Origin: Desulfobacteraceae bacterium 4572_89
GTDB lineage: Bacteria > Desulfobacterota > Desulfobacteria > Desulfobacterales > Desulfobacteraceae
Direction: 5' to 3'
DNA: 29,270 nt
Assembly (NCBI GenBank): GCA_002085465.1
Contig: NBML01000007.1
Coordinates: 1 to 29,270 of the forward strand
Positions within the stretch are counted from its first letter, which is position 1, and every line of letters starts with the position of its first letter. Below the pieces are notes generated by a model. The model made no database searches, was not told where the DNA came from, and saw nothing but the letters and a program-made list of their open reading frames with translations. Shown in pieces: positions 17,728 through 25,394 of the stretch. Position numbers and translations under genes: made by a program.

Positions 17728-17761
17728 AAGATAATTGACTATCCACCCTTTAATATCTCGT

Positions 17762-17789
17762 TTTGTTTCTGCAAAAAAGCAGAAACAAA
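17762..17789. other. Hairpin between aroB and the PAS-regulator fragment
   Basis: TTTGTTTCTGC (17762-17772) and its exact complement (17779-17789) enclose six A residues. It lies 35 bp after aroB and just before the regulator ribosome-binding site. It lacks a following T-run, so it could be a weak terminator or an element of the regulator leader. Confidence 0.4.
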
Positions 17790-17815
17790 CAGTATAAACA
17801 ATAAAAGGTGCCTTG

Positions 17816-18178
17816 ATGGCTGAACAAAAAAACAATCTGGAAATTCAACCGGGCCTGGACGAGCTGATCTCTCCCTTTTTACCCATATGGGATGCCCTTC
17901 CCCTAGGAATTGCCATCTATGACAAACAGGGGAATATTGTTTTTTATAATCAGGCCCAGAGCCATATTGATAACCTGCCCGTTGATTTTGCCCTGGGAAA
18001 TAATGTACGCTTTCTTTACGGTCCTGACCCTGGTCCCAGCCTTGTCATAGCCTGCCTCCAAAGTAAAAAACCCATTCATAATTATGTTTGTGTATATCGC
18101 ACGGTCAAAGGAAATGCCATTAATTCAGCATCCTGGGTATTGGAGGTTGCTGCAAGGTCGCACATAGTCAAATCCTGA
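17816..18178 (+). pseudogene. Truncated PAS-domain regulator (probable N-terminus of a sigma-54-dependent activator)
   Basis: ATG 17816 follows AAAGGTG at good spacing; the frame runs 120 codons. Residues ~20-100 form a PAS-like fold (PLGIAIYDKQGNIVFYNQAQ, then VCVYRTVKGNAIN) resembling the input domain of RocR/NtrC-type activators, in which this domain leads into AAA+ and Fis-type HTH domains. Neither is present. After about residue 100 the sequence is simply the antisense of the adjacent mttB fragment, so the last ~20 residues are not native. A sigma-54-type promoter upstream of the neighbouring mttB genes supports an original activator role. The domain identity is moderate, the truncation is clear. 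Confidence 0.6.
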
Positions 18179-18642
18179 TACATCATATCAAGATGGCTTG
18201 TTTCAGCTTTAAGCTCATTTGGGTGTACAGATTCATGGGCCGTCATCTGTTTAAGCGGGGAAGACTGGACAAGTTTTGCAATTTTCTGGTAATCTTCCAT
18301 GGTTCCGGGACGCTGGGTTTTATCTTTTTGGGAAATATAAACCTCCCCGCCGGTTCCGCAAAGAACAGGGGTGCCTTTTCCAAATTTAAGATTATTTTCA
18401 GCATTTCTGGCTCTTATCTCAAATGTTTCAGGTGCGCTTTCAACGGCATTTAAAACCTGCTTTTCATTGAAAAACACTTTTGAGCCTTCGGTTTTAAATC
18501 CATTATTCTTGAATATATCCAATACTCCTTTACTATCCATCACTATACCCTGCTTCTCCAGAATTTTCATGGAAGCCCCTTGAATCAAATCCAAATCAGC
18601 TGTAGAAAATGGTTTGTTTACTAAAATCTGGTTAGTAGGCAT
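18082..18642 (-). pseudogene. MttB-family corrinoid methyltransferase, N-terminal fragment
   Basis: The start is supported by AGGTGG six bases before ATG 18642. Residues ~1-170 match the N-terminal part of trimethylamine/betaine methyltransferase-like (MttB) proteins: a helical lead (GASMKILEKQGIVMDSKG), then VLCGTGGEVYISQKD and RPGTMEDYQKIAKLVQ. The family is about 470-490 residues, so ~290 C-terminal residues, including most of the barrel, are absent. The last residues are antisense of the PAS-regulator fragment, so the true break is near 18115-18145. It lies 18 bp downstream of the first mttB copy. Non-functional as a methyltransferase. Confidence 0.75.
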
Positions 18643-18660
18643 GAGTTACCACCTGTTTTT

Positions 18661-19770
18661 TTATTTAACTAATTGTTTAACGCCTTCTTCCCGGATTTCC
18701 TGCAATGCTGTAACAACTGATTCGGAAAGCGGTTTTGACTTATGGTTTTCTATTATTTGAGCCACTTTTTCATCGGCTCTTTCTTCAAGGGATTTGCTGC
18801 CTTGCTTTTGCCATGTTTCAAAAGAATCCTTGCAAAAAAGTTCCGGCTGCCAGGATTCTTTGCGCATATGGTTCAATGTATGCTGCTGGGTCAGGTAATT
18901 TCCACCAGGGCCTACAAGATGAGTTACCTCTGTTGCCAGTGTCTCAGCACTGACTTCAATTCCCTGGATAAATCGTTTAACCCAGCTGATAATCTCATCT
19001 CCCAAAACCATCATTGCACAGGAACAGGTCATACCCATATATCCCACATCATGAATAGCACCACAGGTAATCTGCGGCATATGACGGGTTGCGCACACAA
19101 AAATTCGTTCAACAACTTCATGGGGGAACTGCAACGGGGTAATAGGTTCCGGATATGGAACAAGAAAAGGCTTCATGGTAAGCTGATCCTGCCCACCGGC
19201 CATTTCAGCGGCCATATCCAGTACCAGCTCAACCCCTTTGCTTGAGTAACCGCAAAAGAAGACAGGTTTGGCAGTATTTTGTACAACAGTTTCAAACTCA
19301 TAAAGCTCGCCTGCATCTCCCGGTACATCCTGGGCGCTGCCAAAGGGCATTACAAAATCCAGGTTTGTCAGGGCGTCAGCTACCTTTGCCCCCCAGGCAA
19401 TATCTGTCATTGTGGTGAGTCGAATATCTTTTTCAAGAGCATGTCTGTGATTGGGGCTTGCTGTGGACGAGCCAAAATAGCTTTTACGGCAGCTGAGATC
19501 CAGAGCAGGTTCCCCATCTCTACTATAAAGATTAAACCCTTTTGGTACCTTAACAAGGGCATCCTCAATGATATAACGAGGAACGTGCACATGGTCACCT
19601 TTCACATGTGCACCAGCTTCGTTCAGCAGATTTAACGCCTTTTTATGATTAACCTGACAGCAGGTTCTTTACAAAATCAAAAAAGCAGCCTGTTTGATTT
19701 CATGAATCTGATCATCGGTAATTGTTTTCAAGGCCGGCGTTGTGTGGCCTGAATATCCCGCATGTAACAT
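18661..19770 (-). pseudogene. MttB-family corrinoid methyltransferase with nonsense codon and internal deletion
   Basis: ATG 19770 is preceded by AGGAG at 8 bases and by a sigma-54-type promoter. The frame reads MLHAGYSGHTTPALK, then stops at TAA 19671-19669 (codon 34, where family members usually have Glu in an ILERTG-like stretch) and continues in the same frame to 18661. Clear MttB segments remain: VVQNTAKPVFFCGYSS, PFLVPYPEPITPLQ, IHDVGYMGMTCSCAMMVLGD, HLVGPGGNYLTQQHTLNH. The part from ATRHMPQI to GAIHDVGY joins two regions normally ~105 residues apart, which explains a length of ~369 rather than ~480. A GTG at 19605 could start a shorter product, but the barrel would still be incomplete. 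No TAG is involved, so it belonged to the non-pyrrolysine group. Confidence 0.8.
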
Positions 19771-19821
19771 ATCTAATCTCCTATTTGTTTCATTTGTTCG
19801 ATACGTGTTTGTTTAGCATAC

Positions 19822-19838
19822 AGCAATAGCCATGCCAG
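19822..19838 (-). promoter_or_regulatory. Sigma-54 (RpoN) promoter upstream of the mttB pair
   Basis: The minus strand reads CTGGCATGGCTATTGCT. It matches the sigma-54 consensus YTGGCACGRNNNTTGCW at every defined position except C-to-T in TGGCAC, with the GG-N10-GC spacing exact. Transcription would start near 19811, leaving a ~40-base leader with AGGAG before the mttB start. The neighbouring truncated PAS regulator is a plausible lost activator. Confidence 0.7.
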
Positions 19839-19909
19839 GAAGTAAAAATTTTTAAAAACACCATAATAACAAGTAGTTATTCTTTAGAAATAAATTATTT
19901 TTCCAATAT

Positions 19910-19978
19910 GCAAAAAAGGCTTAATGGAATTTGCAAAGTTTTTTGCTTTTTTGCTAAAGTATTTGCCCGAAAAGCAAA
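19910..19978. repeat. Cluster of TTTGC/GCAAA inverted repeats, candidate enhancer-binding region
   Basis: Elements are GCAAAAAAG (19910-19918) paired with CTTTTTTGC (19946-19954); the palindrome TTTGCAAA (19930-19937); and TTTGC-N7-GCAAA (19962-19978). They lie ~70-140 bp upstream of the sigma-54 element, the usual distance for activator sites. The remaining sequence of the 19771-20152 gap is A/T-rich with no gene recognised. Confidence 0.4.
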
Positions 19979-20078
19979 ATAATTAAAAATCCCTTTCATA
20001 AAAAGTAAAAATATAGTATATATTCTGGTCTTACGAAAAAATCAGGCCAACAAATTTATTTAAATTATTTTGAATCGT

Positions 20079-20095
20079 TGCTTACCTGTTAAGCA
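20079..20095. repeat. Short inverted repeat upstream of rubrerythrin
   Basis: TGCTTA-N5-TAAGCA lies 58 bp before the rubrerythrin start. It could be an operator for that gene; it does not match a regulator site I know. Confidence 0.25.
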
Positions 20096-20152
20096 GAAAC
20101 CACACCATAAACAATCTATTATTATTCATTATTATTTTAGGAAAATAAAATT

Positions 20153-20728
20153 ATGGCAAGTTTAAAAGGAACCCAGACCGAAAAAAATCTATTAACTGCA
20201 TTTGCAGGAGAATCCCAGGCCCGTAACCGGTATAACTATTTTGCCAGTGCTGCAAAAAAAGAAGGTTTCGTCCAGATTTCTGAAATTTTTGCTGAAACAG
20301 CCAACCAGGAAAAGGAACATGCCAAGCGGTTCTTTAAATTTCTGGAAGGTGGAGAAGTAGAGATTGTTGCCGCTTTTCCAGCGGGTGTGATCGGCACTAC
20401 CCTGGAAAATCTCAAGGCTGCTGCTGCTGGAGAAGAATATGAATGGACCACCATGTATCCTGATTTTGCAGCCATTGCAAAAGAAGAGGGTTTTGATGCC
20501 ATTGCCATGGTATTTGAAATGATATCTGTTGCTGAAAAACAGCATGGGAAAAGGTATGCAGAACTTGCCGCCAATGTGGAAGCCGGCACAGTGTTTAAAA
20601 AAGAGGCCAAAACCAAATGGCGCTGCCGCAATTGCGGATATGTTCATGAAGGGGAAGAAGCTATTGAGATGTGCCCGGCCTGTGTCCATCCCCAGGCTCA
20701 TTTTGAACTGCTGGCAGAAAACTGGTAA
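20153..20728 (+). CDS. rbr: Rubrerythrin
   Basis: Peroxide-reducing diiron protein that protects anaerobes from oxidative stress, accepting electrons via rubredoxin or NADH-linked donors. Residues ~1-145 form the ferritin-like four-helix domain with FAGESQARNRYNYF, ETANQEKEHAKRFF and the second-half iron-binding stretch (MISVAEKQHGKRY). Residues ~155-191 are a rubredoxin centre with CRNCGY and CPAC as its two Cys pairs. The usual Gly after the second pair is Val here. Length 191 is normal. ATG 20153 follows AGGA at 10 bases. Monocistronic by position. Confidence 0.95.
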   Translation: MASLKGTQTEKNLLTAFAGESQARNRYNYFASAAKKEGFVQISEIFAETANQEKEHAKRFFKFLEGGEVEIVAAFPAGVIGTTLENLKAAAAGEEYEWTTMYPDFAAIAKEEGFDAIAMVFEMISVAEKQHGKRYAELAANVEAGTVFKKEAKTKWRCRNCGYVHEGEEAIEMCPACVHPQAHFELLAENW

Positions 20729-20788
20729 AATTGAAAGAACAATAATAAAAATTGTCAAAAGCCGATTGTTGAAAAAACAAGAGACCAG

Positions 20789-20839
20789 GCCCTGTATCCG
20801 AACACTCCTGCAGAATGGATTATTAAACGGATTCAGGGC
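20789..20839. other. Imperfect hairpin after rubrerythrin
   Basis: GCCCTGTATCCG (20789-20800) pairs with CGGATTCAGGGC (20828-20839) with one mismatch and a 27-nt loop, followed by TTGAGTTATTTT. It may terminate rbr transcription; the long loop makes this uncertain. Confidence 0.3.
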
Positions 20840-20883
20840 TTGAGTTATTTTAAGGCCTGCCAATTAATTTGAATATTGATCAA

Positions 20884-20912
20884 TTGACAAAAAATAAATA
20901 TGATCTATATTT
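20884..20912 (+). promoter_or_regulatory. Promoter for trxA-trxB
   Basis: TTGACA (20884-20889) and TATATT (20907-20912) are 17 bp apart, 36 bp before the trxA start. Near-consensus sigma-70 promoter with ideal spacing. Confidence 0.65.
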
Positions 20913-20948
20913 ATTAACAATTTTTACTATAAATATAGGATAATTACC

Positions 20949-21275
20949 ATGGCAGAAAATATTATAGAAATAGATGACGATTCATTTGAAAAAAAAGTTC
21001 TACAATCAGACAAACCAGTAGTGGTTGATTTCTGGGCTCCCTGGTGCGGCCCCTGTAAAGCCATTACCCCCACCATGGAAGCCCTTGGTGAGACCTATGG
21101 AGACCAAATGGTCTTTACAAAGGTGAATGTGGACGAGAACCCATTAACCCCCAGTAAATATGGAATCCAGGCCATTCCAACTCTTATTTTCTTTAAAAAC
21201 GGTGAAGTTGCCGAACAGATAACCGGTATGGTAGCAAAAGAGAAATTAGAAGAAACAATCAAAGGGATCTTGTAA
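20949..21275 (+). CDS. trxA: Thioredoxin
   Basis: Small cytoplasmic dithiol reductant. The 108 residues carry the active site WCGPCK (Cys33, Cys36) after VVVDFWAP, and the cis-Pro in GIQAIPTLIFFKNG. AGGA stands ~8 bases before ATG. trxB follows after 13 bp with its own strong ribosome-binding site, so the pair forms a complete NADPH-thioredoxin reducing system. Confidence 0.95.
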   Translation: MAENIIEIDDDSFEKKVLQSDKPVVVDFWAPWCGPCKAITPTMEALGETYGDQMVFTKVNVDENPLTPSKYGIQAIPTLIFFKNGEVAEQITGMVAKEKLEETIKGIL

Positions 21276-21288
21276 GAAGGAGCAAATC

Positions 21289-22209
21289 ATGACAGATAAC
21301 AATTACGATCTTGTGATTATAGGGGCTGGACCTGCCGGTCTCACTGCTGGAATTTATGCAGCCAGGGCAAGGATGAACGTGCTTCTTCTTGAAAAGGCCG
21401 TGCCTGGGGGCCAGATTCTTGTAACAGACTGGATTGAAAATTATCCAGGATTTCCTAAAGGCATAAGCGGCTATGACCTGGCTGAAAAAATGAAAGTCCA
21501 GGCAGAAGAGCTGGGGCTGAAAATCGAAACAGTAGAAGTCCAGTCCCTGAATCTTTCTTCAGATGTAAAAGAAATAGTCCTTACAGACCGGACCATACAG
21601 GCAAAAAGCCTGATCATTGCATCGGGCGCATCTCCAAGGAAACTGGGAATCGGGGAAGACAAATACATGGGTAAAGGAATTTCCTTCTGCGCCACTTGTG
21701 ATGCCCCCTTTTTCAAGGAGAAAACTGTTGTGGCTATTGGTGGCGGAGATACTGCTGTGCAGGAAGCCATTTATTTGACAAAATTTGCCAGCAAGGTAAT
21801 TCTTGTCCATCGCAGGGATGAGCTTCGGGCTGCAAAAATTCTCCAGGAAAGGGCTTTTGCCAACGATAAAATTGAAATTCTCTGGGATTCCGTGGTTACT
21901 GGAGTGGATGGTTTGTTCGGGATTGAAAATGTACATGTTAAAAATGTAAAAACCAGTGAAACAAAAACGGTTAAAGCTGATGGCTGTTTTATATGGGTGG
22001 GGATTCTGCCCAATACTGAATTTGTCAAAGACACTGTGAAAACCGATGAATTCGGCTTTATCATTGCAGACGCAAAAATGCAGGCCAGCGTTCCCGGCGT
22101 TTATGTGGCCGGTGATGTCAGGGATACTCCCCTCAGGCAGGTATCCACTGCCGTGGGTGATGGTGCTGTTGCAGCTATCTCTGCTGAACATTATATTGAA
22201 AATTTATAA
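21289..22209 (+). CDS. trxB: Thioredoxin reductase
   Basis: FAD enzyme transferring electrons from NADPH to thioredoxin. FAD motif GAGPAGLTAGIYAARA is at the N-terminus, the redox-active pair is in CATCDAPFF (most homologues have Gly after CATCD), the NADPH motif is GGGDTAVQEA, and the C-terminal FAD motif VYVAGDVRDTPLRQVSTAVG. The 306-residue length is standard. GAAGGAG precedes the ATG. bamD starts two bases after its stop. Confidence 0.95.
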   Translation: MTDNNYDLVIIGAGPAGLTAGIYAARARMNVLLLEKAVPGGQILVTDWIENYPGFPKGISGYDLAEKMKVQAEELGLKIETVEVQSLNLSSDVKEIVLTDRTIQAKSLIIASGASPRKLGIGEDKYMGKGISFCATCDAPFFKEKTVVAIGGGDTAVQEAIYLTKFASKVILVHRRDELRAAKILQERAFANDKIEILWDSVVTGVDGLFGIENVHVKNVKTSETKTVKADGCFIWVGILPNTEFVKDTVKTDEFGFIIADAKMQASVPGVYVAGDVRDTPLRQVSTAVGDGAVAAISAEHYIENL

Positions 22210-22211
22210 TA

Positions 22212-22883
22212 ATGAAAAAAATTTTTCTCCTGGGAATATTATTTTTTTTCATCTCAGGGTGCTCCCTGTTTGATGACTCAAACCAGATGAATAAAAATGC
22301 AGAACAGCTGGCCGCAGAAGGTGCCTTCGCCTTCATGAATGAAGACTACAGAGATGCTGTGAAGGCCTATACAGACCTGAAAGACTGGTATCCCTTCAGC
22401 AGGTATGCAATACTGGCTGAGCTCAAAATTGCAGATTCCCACTTTCATTTAAAGCAATATGATGAAGCAATAATAGCCTATGAAAATTTTGAAAAAATGC
22501 ATCCAAGAAACGAGGCTGTTCCCTATGTGATTAACCAGGTAGGACTTTGCTGGTATAATCAGATTGATACAGTTGACAGGGACCACACCCCTGCCAGAAA
22601 TGCCATGGCACAATTCCAGCGACTTCTACAACAATACCCCAACAACGAACTGAATAAACAAGCCATGGCCAATATTCAGAAATGCATTGAAAATATTGCA
22701 GGCCATGAACTATATGTGGCTGATTTTTATATGAAAACAAAAGAATACAAAGCAGCTTTAAAACGGTATGAGGGTATTGTTGAATTTTATCCTGGTACTG
22801 AACAAAGCAAAATAGCCCTGAATAAAATTCCAGAATGCTCTTCTCTGGCAGATAAGCAGGAAAGTGAGAAAACATCCCAGTAA
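22212..22883 (+). CDS. bamD: Outer membrane assembly lipoprotein, BamD family
   Basis: Predicted component of the BAM complex that inserts beta-barrel proteins into the outer membrane. A lipoprotein signal with lipobox ISGC places the lipidated Cys at residue 17. Residues ~35-205 are TPR-like repeats in BamD arrangement: AEGAFAFMNEDYRDAVKAY, LKIADSHFHLKQYDEAIIAY, the FQRLLQQYPNNE helix, and VADFYMKTKEYKAALKRYE. The 223 residues are slightly short for the family. It follows trxB almost without a gap and may be co-transcribed. A more general TPR lipoprotein is the alternative. Confidence 0.85.
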   Translation: MKKIFLLGILFFFISGCSLFDDSNQMNKNAEQLAAEGAFAFMNEDYRDAVKAYTDLKDWYPFSRYAILAELKIADSHFHLKQYDEAIIAYENFEKMHPRNEAVPYVINQVGLCWYNQIDTVDRDHTPARNAMAQFQRLLQQYPNNELNKQAMANIQKCIENIAGHELYVADFYMKTKEYKAALKRYEGIVEFYPGTEQSKIALNKIPECSSLADKQESEKTSQ

Positions 22884-22972
22884 ATAATAATAGTTCTTTA
22901 CTTTTGTTTTAGACTGGTGTATTGATATCGGGTTATTATTTTGTTAAAAAGTTTTTCTTTGAGGAGTTTAAT

Positions 22973-23167
22973 ATGTCAAAACAATGCGCAATTTGTGGTA
23001 AAAAACCAATGGTCGGCAACAATGTCAGCCATGCTCACAATTTGAACAAAAGAAGATTTAACCCAAACCTTCAGAGCGTCCGTGCAGTGATTAAACAGGG
23101 TTGCGTTAAAAAAATCGATGTATGCACAAGCTGTATTAAGGCAGGCAAGGTCGTTAAAGCCTCTTAA
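22973..23167 (+). CDS. rpmB: 50S ribosomal protein L28
   Basis: Large-subunit ribosomal protein. Starting at ATG 22973, with GAGGAG seven bases upstream, it has 64 residues beginning [35 protein letters not shown] follows, the typical L28 core. Two Cys pairs (CAIC near the start, CTSC near the end) indicate the zinc-binding form. The frame opens further upstream but that extension is rejected. A likely promoter is TTGATA 22922 with TAAAAA 22945, 17 bp apart. A strong terminator follows. Confidence 0.95.
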   Translation: MSKQCAICGKKPMVGNNVSHAHNLNKRRFNPNLQSVRAVIKQGCVKKIDVCTSCIKAGKVVKAS

Positions 23168-23217
23168 TTATTTCCCCCCTGCATGCTGATGCTGATTTAA
23201 AACCAGGACAAAACTTT

Positions 23218-23262
23218 AAATTCGGATATTTACCAGATAAATATCCGAATTTTTATTATTTT
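23218..23262. terminator. Terminator between rpmB and rsh
   Basis: A perfect 15-bp stem (AAATTCGGATATTTA at 23218-23232 with 23238-23252) and a 5-nt loop are followed by a T-rich tract on the + strand. It ends rpmB and, being A-flanked on the other side, could also serve the convergent rsh operon. Confidence 0.85.
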
Positions 23263-23336
23263 TTCCCGGTTGTCTGTTCTGAAAAGAAAAAATCTTTATT
23301 CATTTCTAACGATTCGTTTCACATCCAATACTTTTT

Positions 23337-25373
23337 TCACCCGCCGGATTTCAGACATGATCTTGCGTAATTGCTCTGAGCTTTCCACCAGAATCGGATC
23401 ACCGCTGCAATATCTGCCAGAAGCCCAAACCTGTCATCGGTCTTTATCCTGATACTGGCTGGATAGGATTCTACAGAATCATCGCTCCACTGCACCTCAA
23501 TTTTTCGTTCATTGCTCATTTTCATGACATTGATACAGTTTTTCCTGTGAATGGTCACTCCCTGGCCCTGGGTAATATAGCCGGCAATGGGGTCACCTGG
23601 CAGAGGGTTGCAGCATTTGGAAAATTTGACCAGAATATCATTGAGACCCTTGACGATGATACCGGTATCTGCTTTCCTTTTTTTTCTGATGGCAATTTTC
23701 TGAAGAAAACTTTCTTCCTTCTGATCTTTTTCAAGATCAGGAAGAACCTTGTTCAAAATCTGCAAGGGTGTCAGTTTACCAAAACCAACGTGGGCGATGA
23801 GGTCATCCACTGTTTTAAACCCATAGGATTTTGATACAGCCTTAATCTCACCGGATTTTACCAGGGCATTAAAATTCTGGTTTTTCTTCCTGAAAATCTT
23901 TTCGCACATTTCCCGGCCCAGGGAATAACTACGTTCCTTTTCCCTGGCATTGATCCAGGCCCTGATCTTTGTCCTGGCCTTTACGGTTTTAACAAAATTA
24001 AGCCAATCCTGGCTGGGATGGTGTCCTTTGGTGGTGATAATTTCAATGGTATCACCGGTTTTAAGCTGATGGGCCAGTGGCACCAGTTTTTTGTTGACTT
24101 TGGCACCTGTACACGCTGCCCCGACTTCCGTGTGTATCATATAGGCAAAATCCACTGGTGTTGCCTTTTTGGGCAGGGTTTTAATCTCACCCTGGGGTGT
24201 GAACACATAAATTTCATCCGGGTAAAGATCAATACGGACATTTTCCAGGAATTCATCGGGATCATTGTAATTTTCCTGGTTCTCCACAAGATTACGAATC
24301 CAGGCAAACAATTCCCCGGTGGTTTCATCGGCCTTGGTCCCTTCCTTATAACTCCAATGGGCGGCAATACCTGATTCAGCAATTCTATCCATCTCCTGGG
24401 TACGGATCTGAATTTCCACCCGCTCTCCCTTGGGACCCACAACAGTGGTGTGGAGGGACTGGTACATATTGGGCTTTGGATTGCCGATATAATCCTTTAT
24501 CTTGTTATAAATGGGCTTCCACATGGAGTGGATACCACCCAGGGCAGCATAACACTGGGGCATTGAATCCAAAATAATCCTGAAGGCAATGATGTCATAG
24601 ACTTCCTCAAACTCCAGGCTCTGGGAAATCATTTTCTGGTAGATACTGTAATGCTGTTTATACCGTCCTTTTATTTCACAGGGCATTTCCATCTCCTCCA
24701 TTTTATAATGAAGGCTTGTACTCACCTCTTTTATATAATTTTCTTTTTCATCTCTGGCCCGGTTCACCAGGGCATCAATACGCTCATACTCCTCCCGCAG
24801 GGTATAATAAAAGGCGATCTCCTCCAGTTCATGCTTAATCCAAAAAATACCCAGCCGGGCAGCAATGGGAGCATAGATATCCAGGGTTTCCTGGGCAATG
24901 GCAGCCTGCTTTACAGCTGTTTTATGATATTTCAGGGTCCTCATATTGTGGATTCGGTCTGCCAGTTTTATGAGCACCACCCGTATGTCATCTGCCATGG
25001 CCAGAATCATTTTCCGTAAAGACTCAGCCTGCTGTGCAATCTTGGTGGAAAAGGGCAGGCTGGATAATTTGGTGACCCCTTCAACAATATGGGCCACTCC
25101 AGGGCCGAACATCTCTTCAATATCTTCCTTGGTGGCCGGAGTATCCTCAATTACATCATGGAGCAGGGCAGCGGCGACACTTTCCACATCCAGTTTCATG
25201 TCAGCCAGGATATCCGCCACTTCCAGGGGATGGGAAAGATAGGGCTCTCCAGAAAGACGTAACTGCCCTTCATGGACCCGGGCAGAGTAGATATAGGCCC
25301 GGTCTATTATGTCCAGGTCTGCACCTGGATTGTACTCATAAATTTTATCTAATATATCGGTAATTCGAATCAT
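23337..25373 (-). CDS. rsh: Bifunctional (p)ppGpp synthetase/hydrolase, frameshifted in the C-terminal ACT domain
   Basis: RelA/SpoT homologue controlling the stringent response. The frame has 678 codons. The N-terminal HD hydrolase domain is intact (SHPLEVADILADM, AALLHDVIEDT, KLADRIHNMRTL), as is the synthetase domain (AFRIILDSMPQCYAALGGIH, KPNMYQSLHTTVVGP), so both activities are predicted. TGS follows (VFTPQGEIKTLPKKATPVDFA), then the ZFD/CC region with CCNPLPGDPIAGY. The ACT domain begins RFGLLADIAAVI but then runs out of frame. The expected ACT end (SEQLRKIMSEIRRVKKVLDV) is readable in another minus frame to TAA at 23296. About 75-80 bases are missing between, and the native protein was ~715 residues. 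ATG 25373; proS lies 21 bp upstream. Confidence 0.88.
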   Translation of the reverse strand: MIRITDILDKIYEYNPGADLDIIDRAYIYSARVHEGQLRLSGEPYLSHPLEVADILADMKLDVESVAAALLHDVIEDTPATKEDIEEMFGPGVAHIVEGVTKLSSLPFSTKIAQQAESLRKMILAMADDIRVVLIKLADRIHNMRTLKYHKTAVKQAAIAQETLDIYAPIAARLGIFWIKHELEEIAFYYTLREEYERIDALVNRARDEKENYIKEVSTSLHYKMEEMEMPCEIKGRYKQHYSIYQKMISQSLEFEEVYDIIAFRIILDSMPQCYAALGGIHSMWKPIYNKIKDYIGNPKPNMYQSLHTTVVGPKGERVEIQIRTQEMDRIAESGIAAHWSYKEGTKADETTGELFAWIRNLVENQENYNDPDEFLENVRIDLYPDEIYVFTPQGEIKTLPKKATPVDFAYMIHTEVGAACTGAKVNKKLVPLAHQLKTGDTIEIITTKGHHPSQDWLNFVKTVKARTKIRAWINAREKERSYSLGREMCEKIFRKKNQNFNALVKSGEIKAVSKSYGFKTVDDLIAHVGFGKLTPLQILNKVLPDLEKDQKEESFLQKIAIRKKRKADTGIIVKGLNDILVKFSKCCNPLPGDPIAGYITQGQGVTIHRKNCINVMKMSNERKIEVQWSDDSVESYPASIRIKTDDRFGLLADIAAVIRFWWKAQSNYARSCLKSGG

Positions 25374-25394
25374 TTATGCGGCCTTGGCCCATTT

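Noticed and set aside
19669..19671. Pyrrolysine read-through as an explanation for the stop in mttB
   Set aside because: The codon is TAA, not TAG; it lies at codon 34 rather than at the mid-barrel pyrrolysine site, and no other in-frame stop or pyl gene is present.
20735..20872. Open stretch after rubrerythrin ending in a plausible-looking peptide
   Set aside because: There is no start codon or ribosome-binding site, and it overlaps the imperfect hairpin; composition alone does not support a gene.
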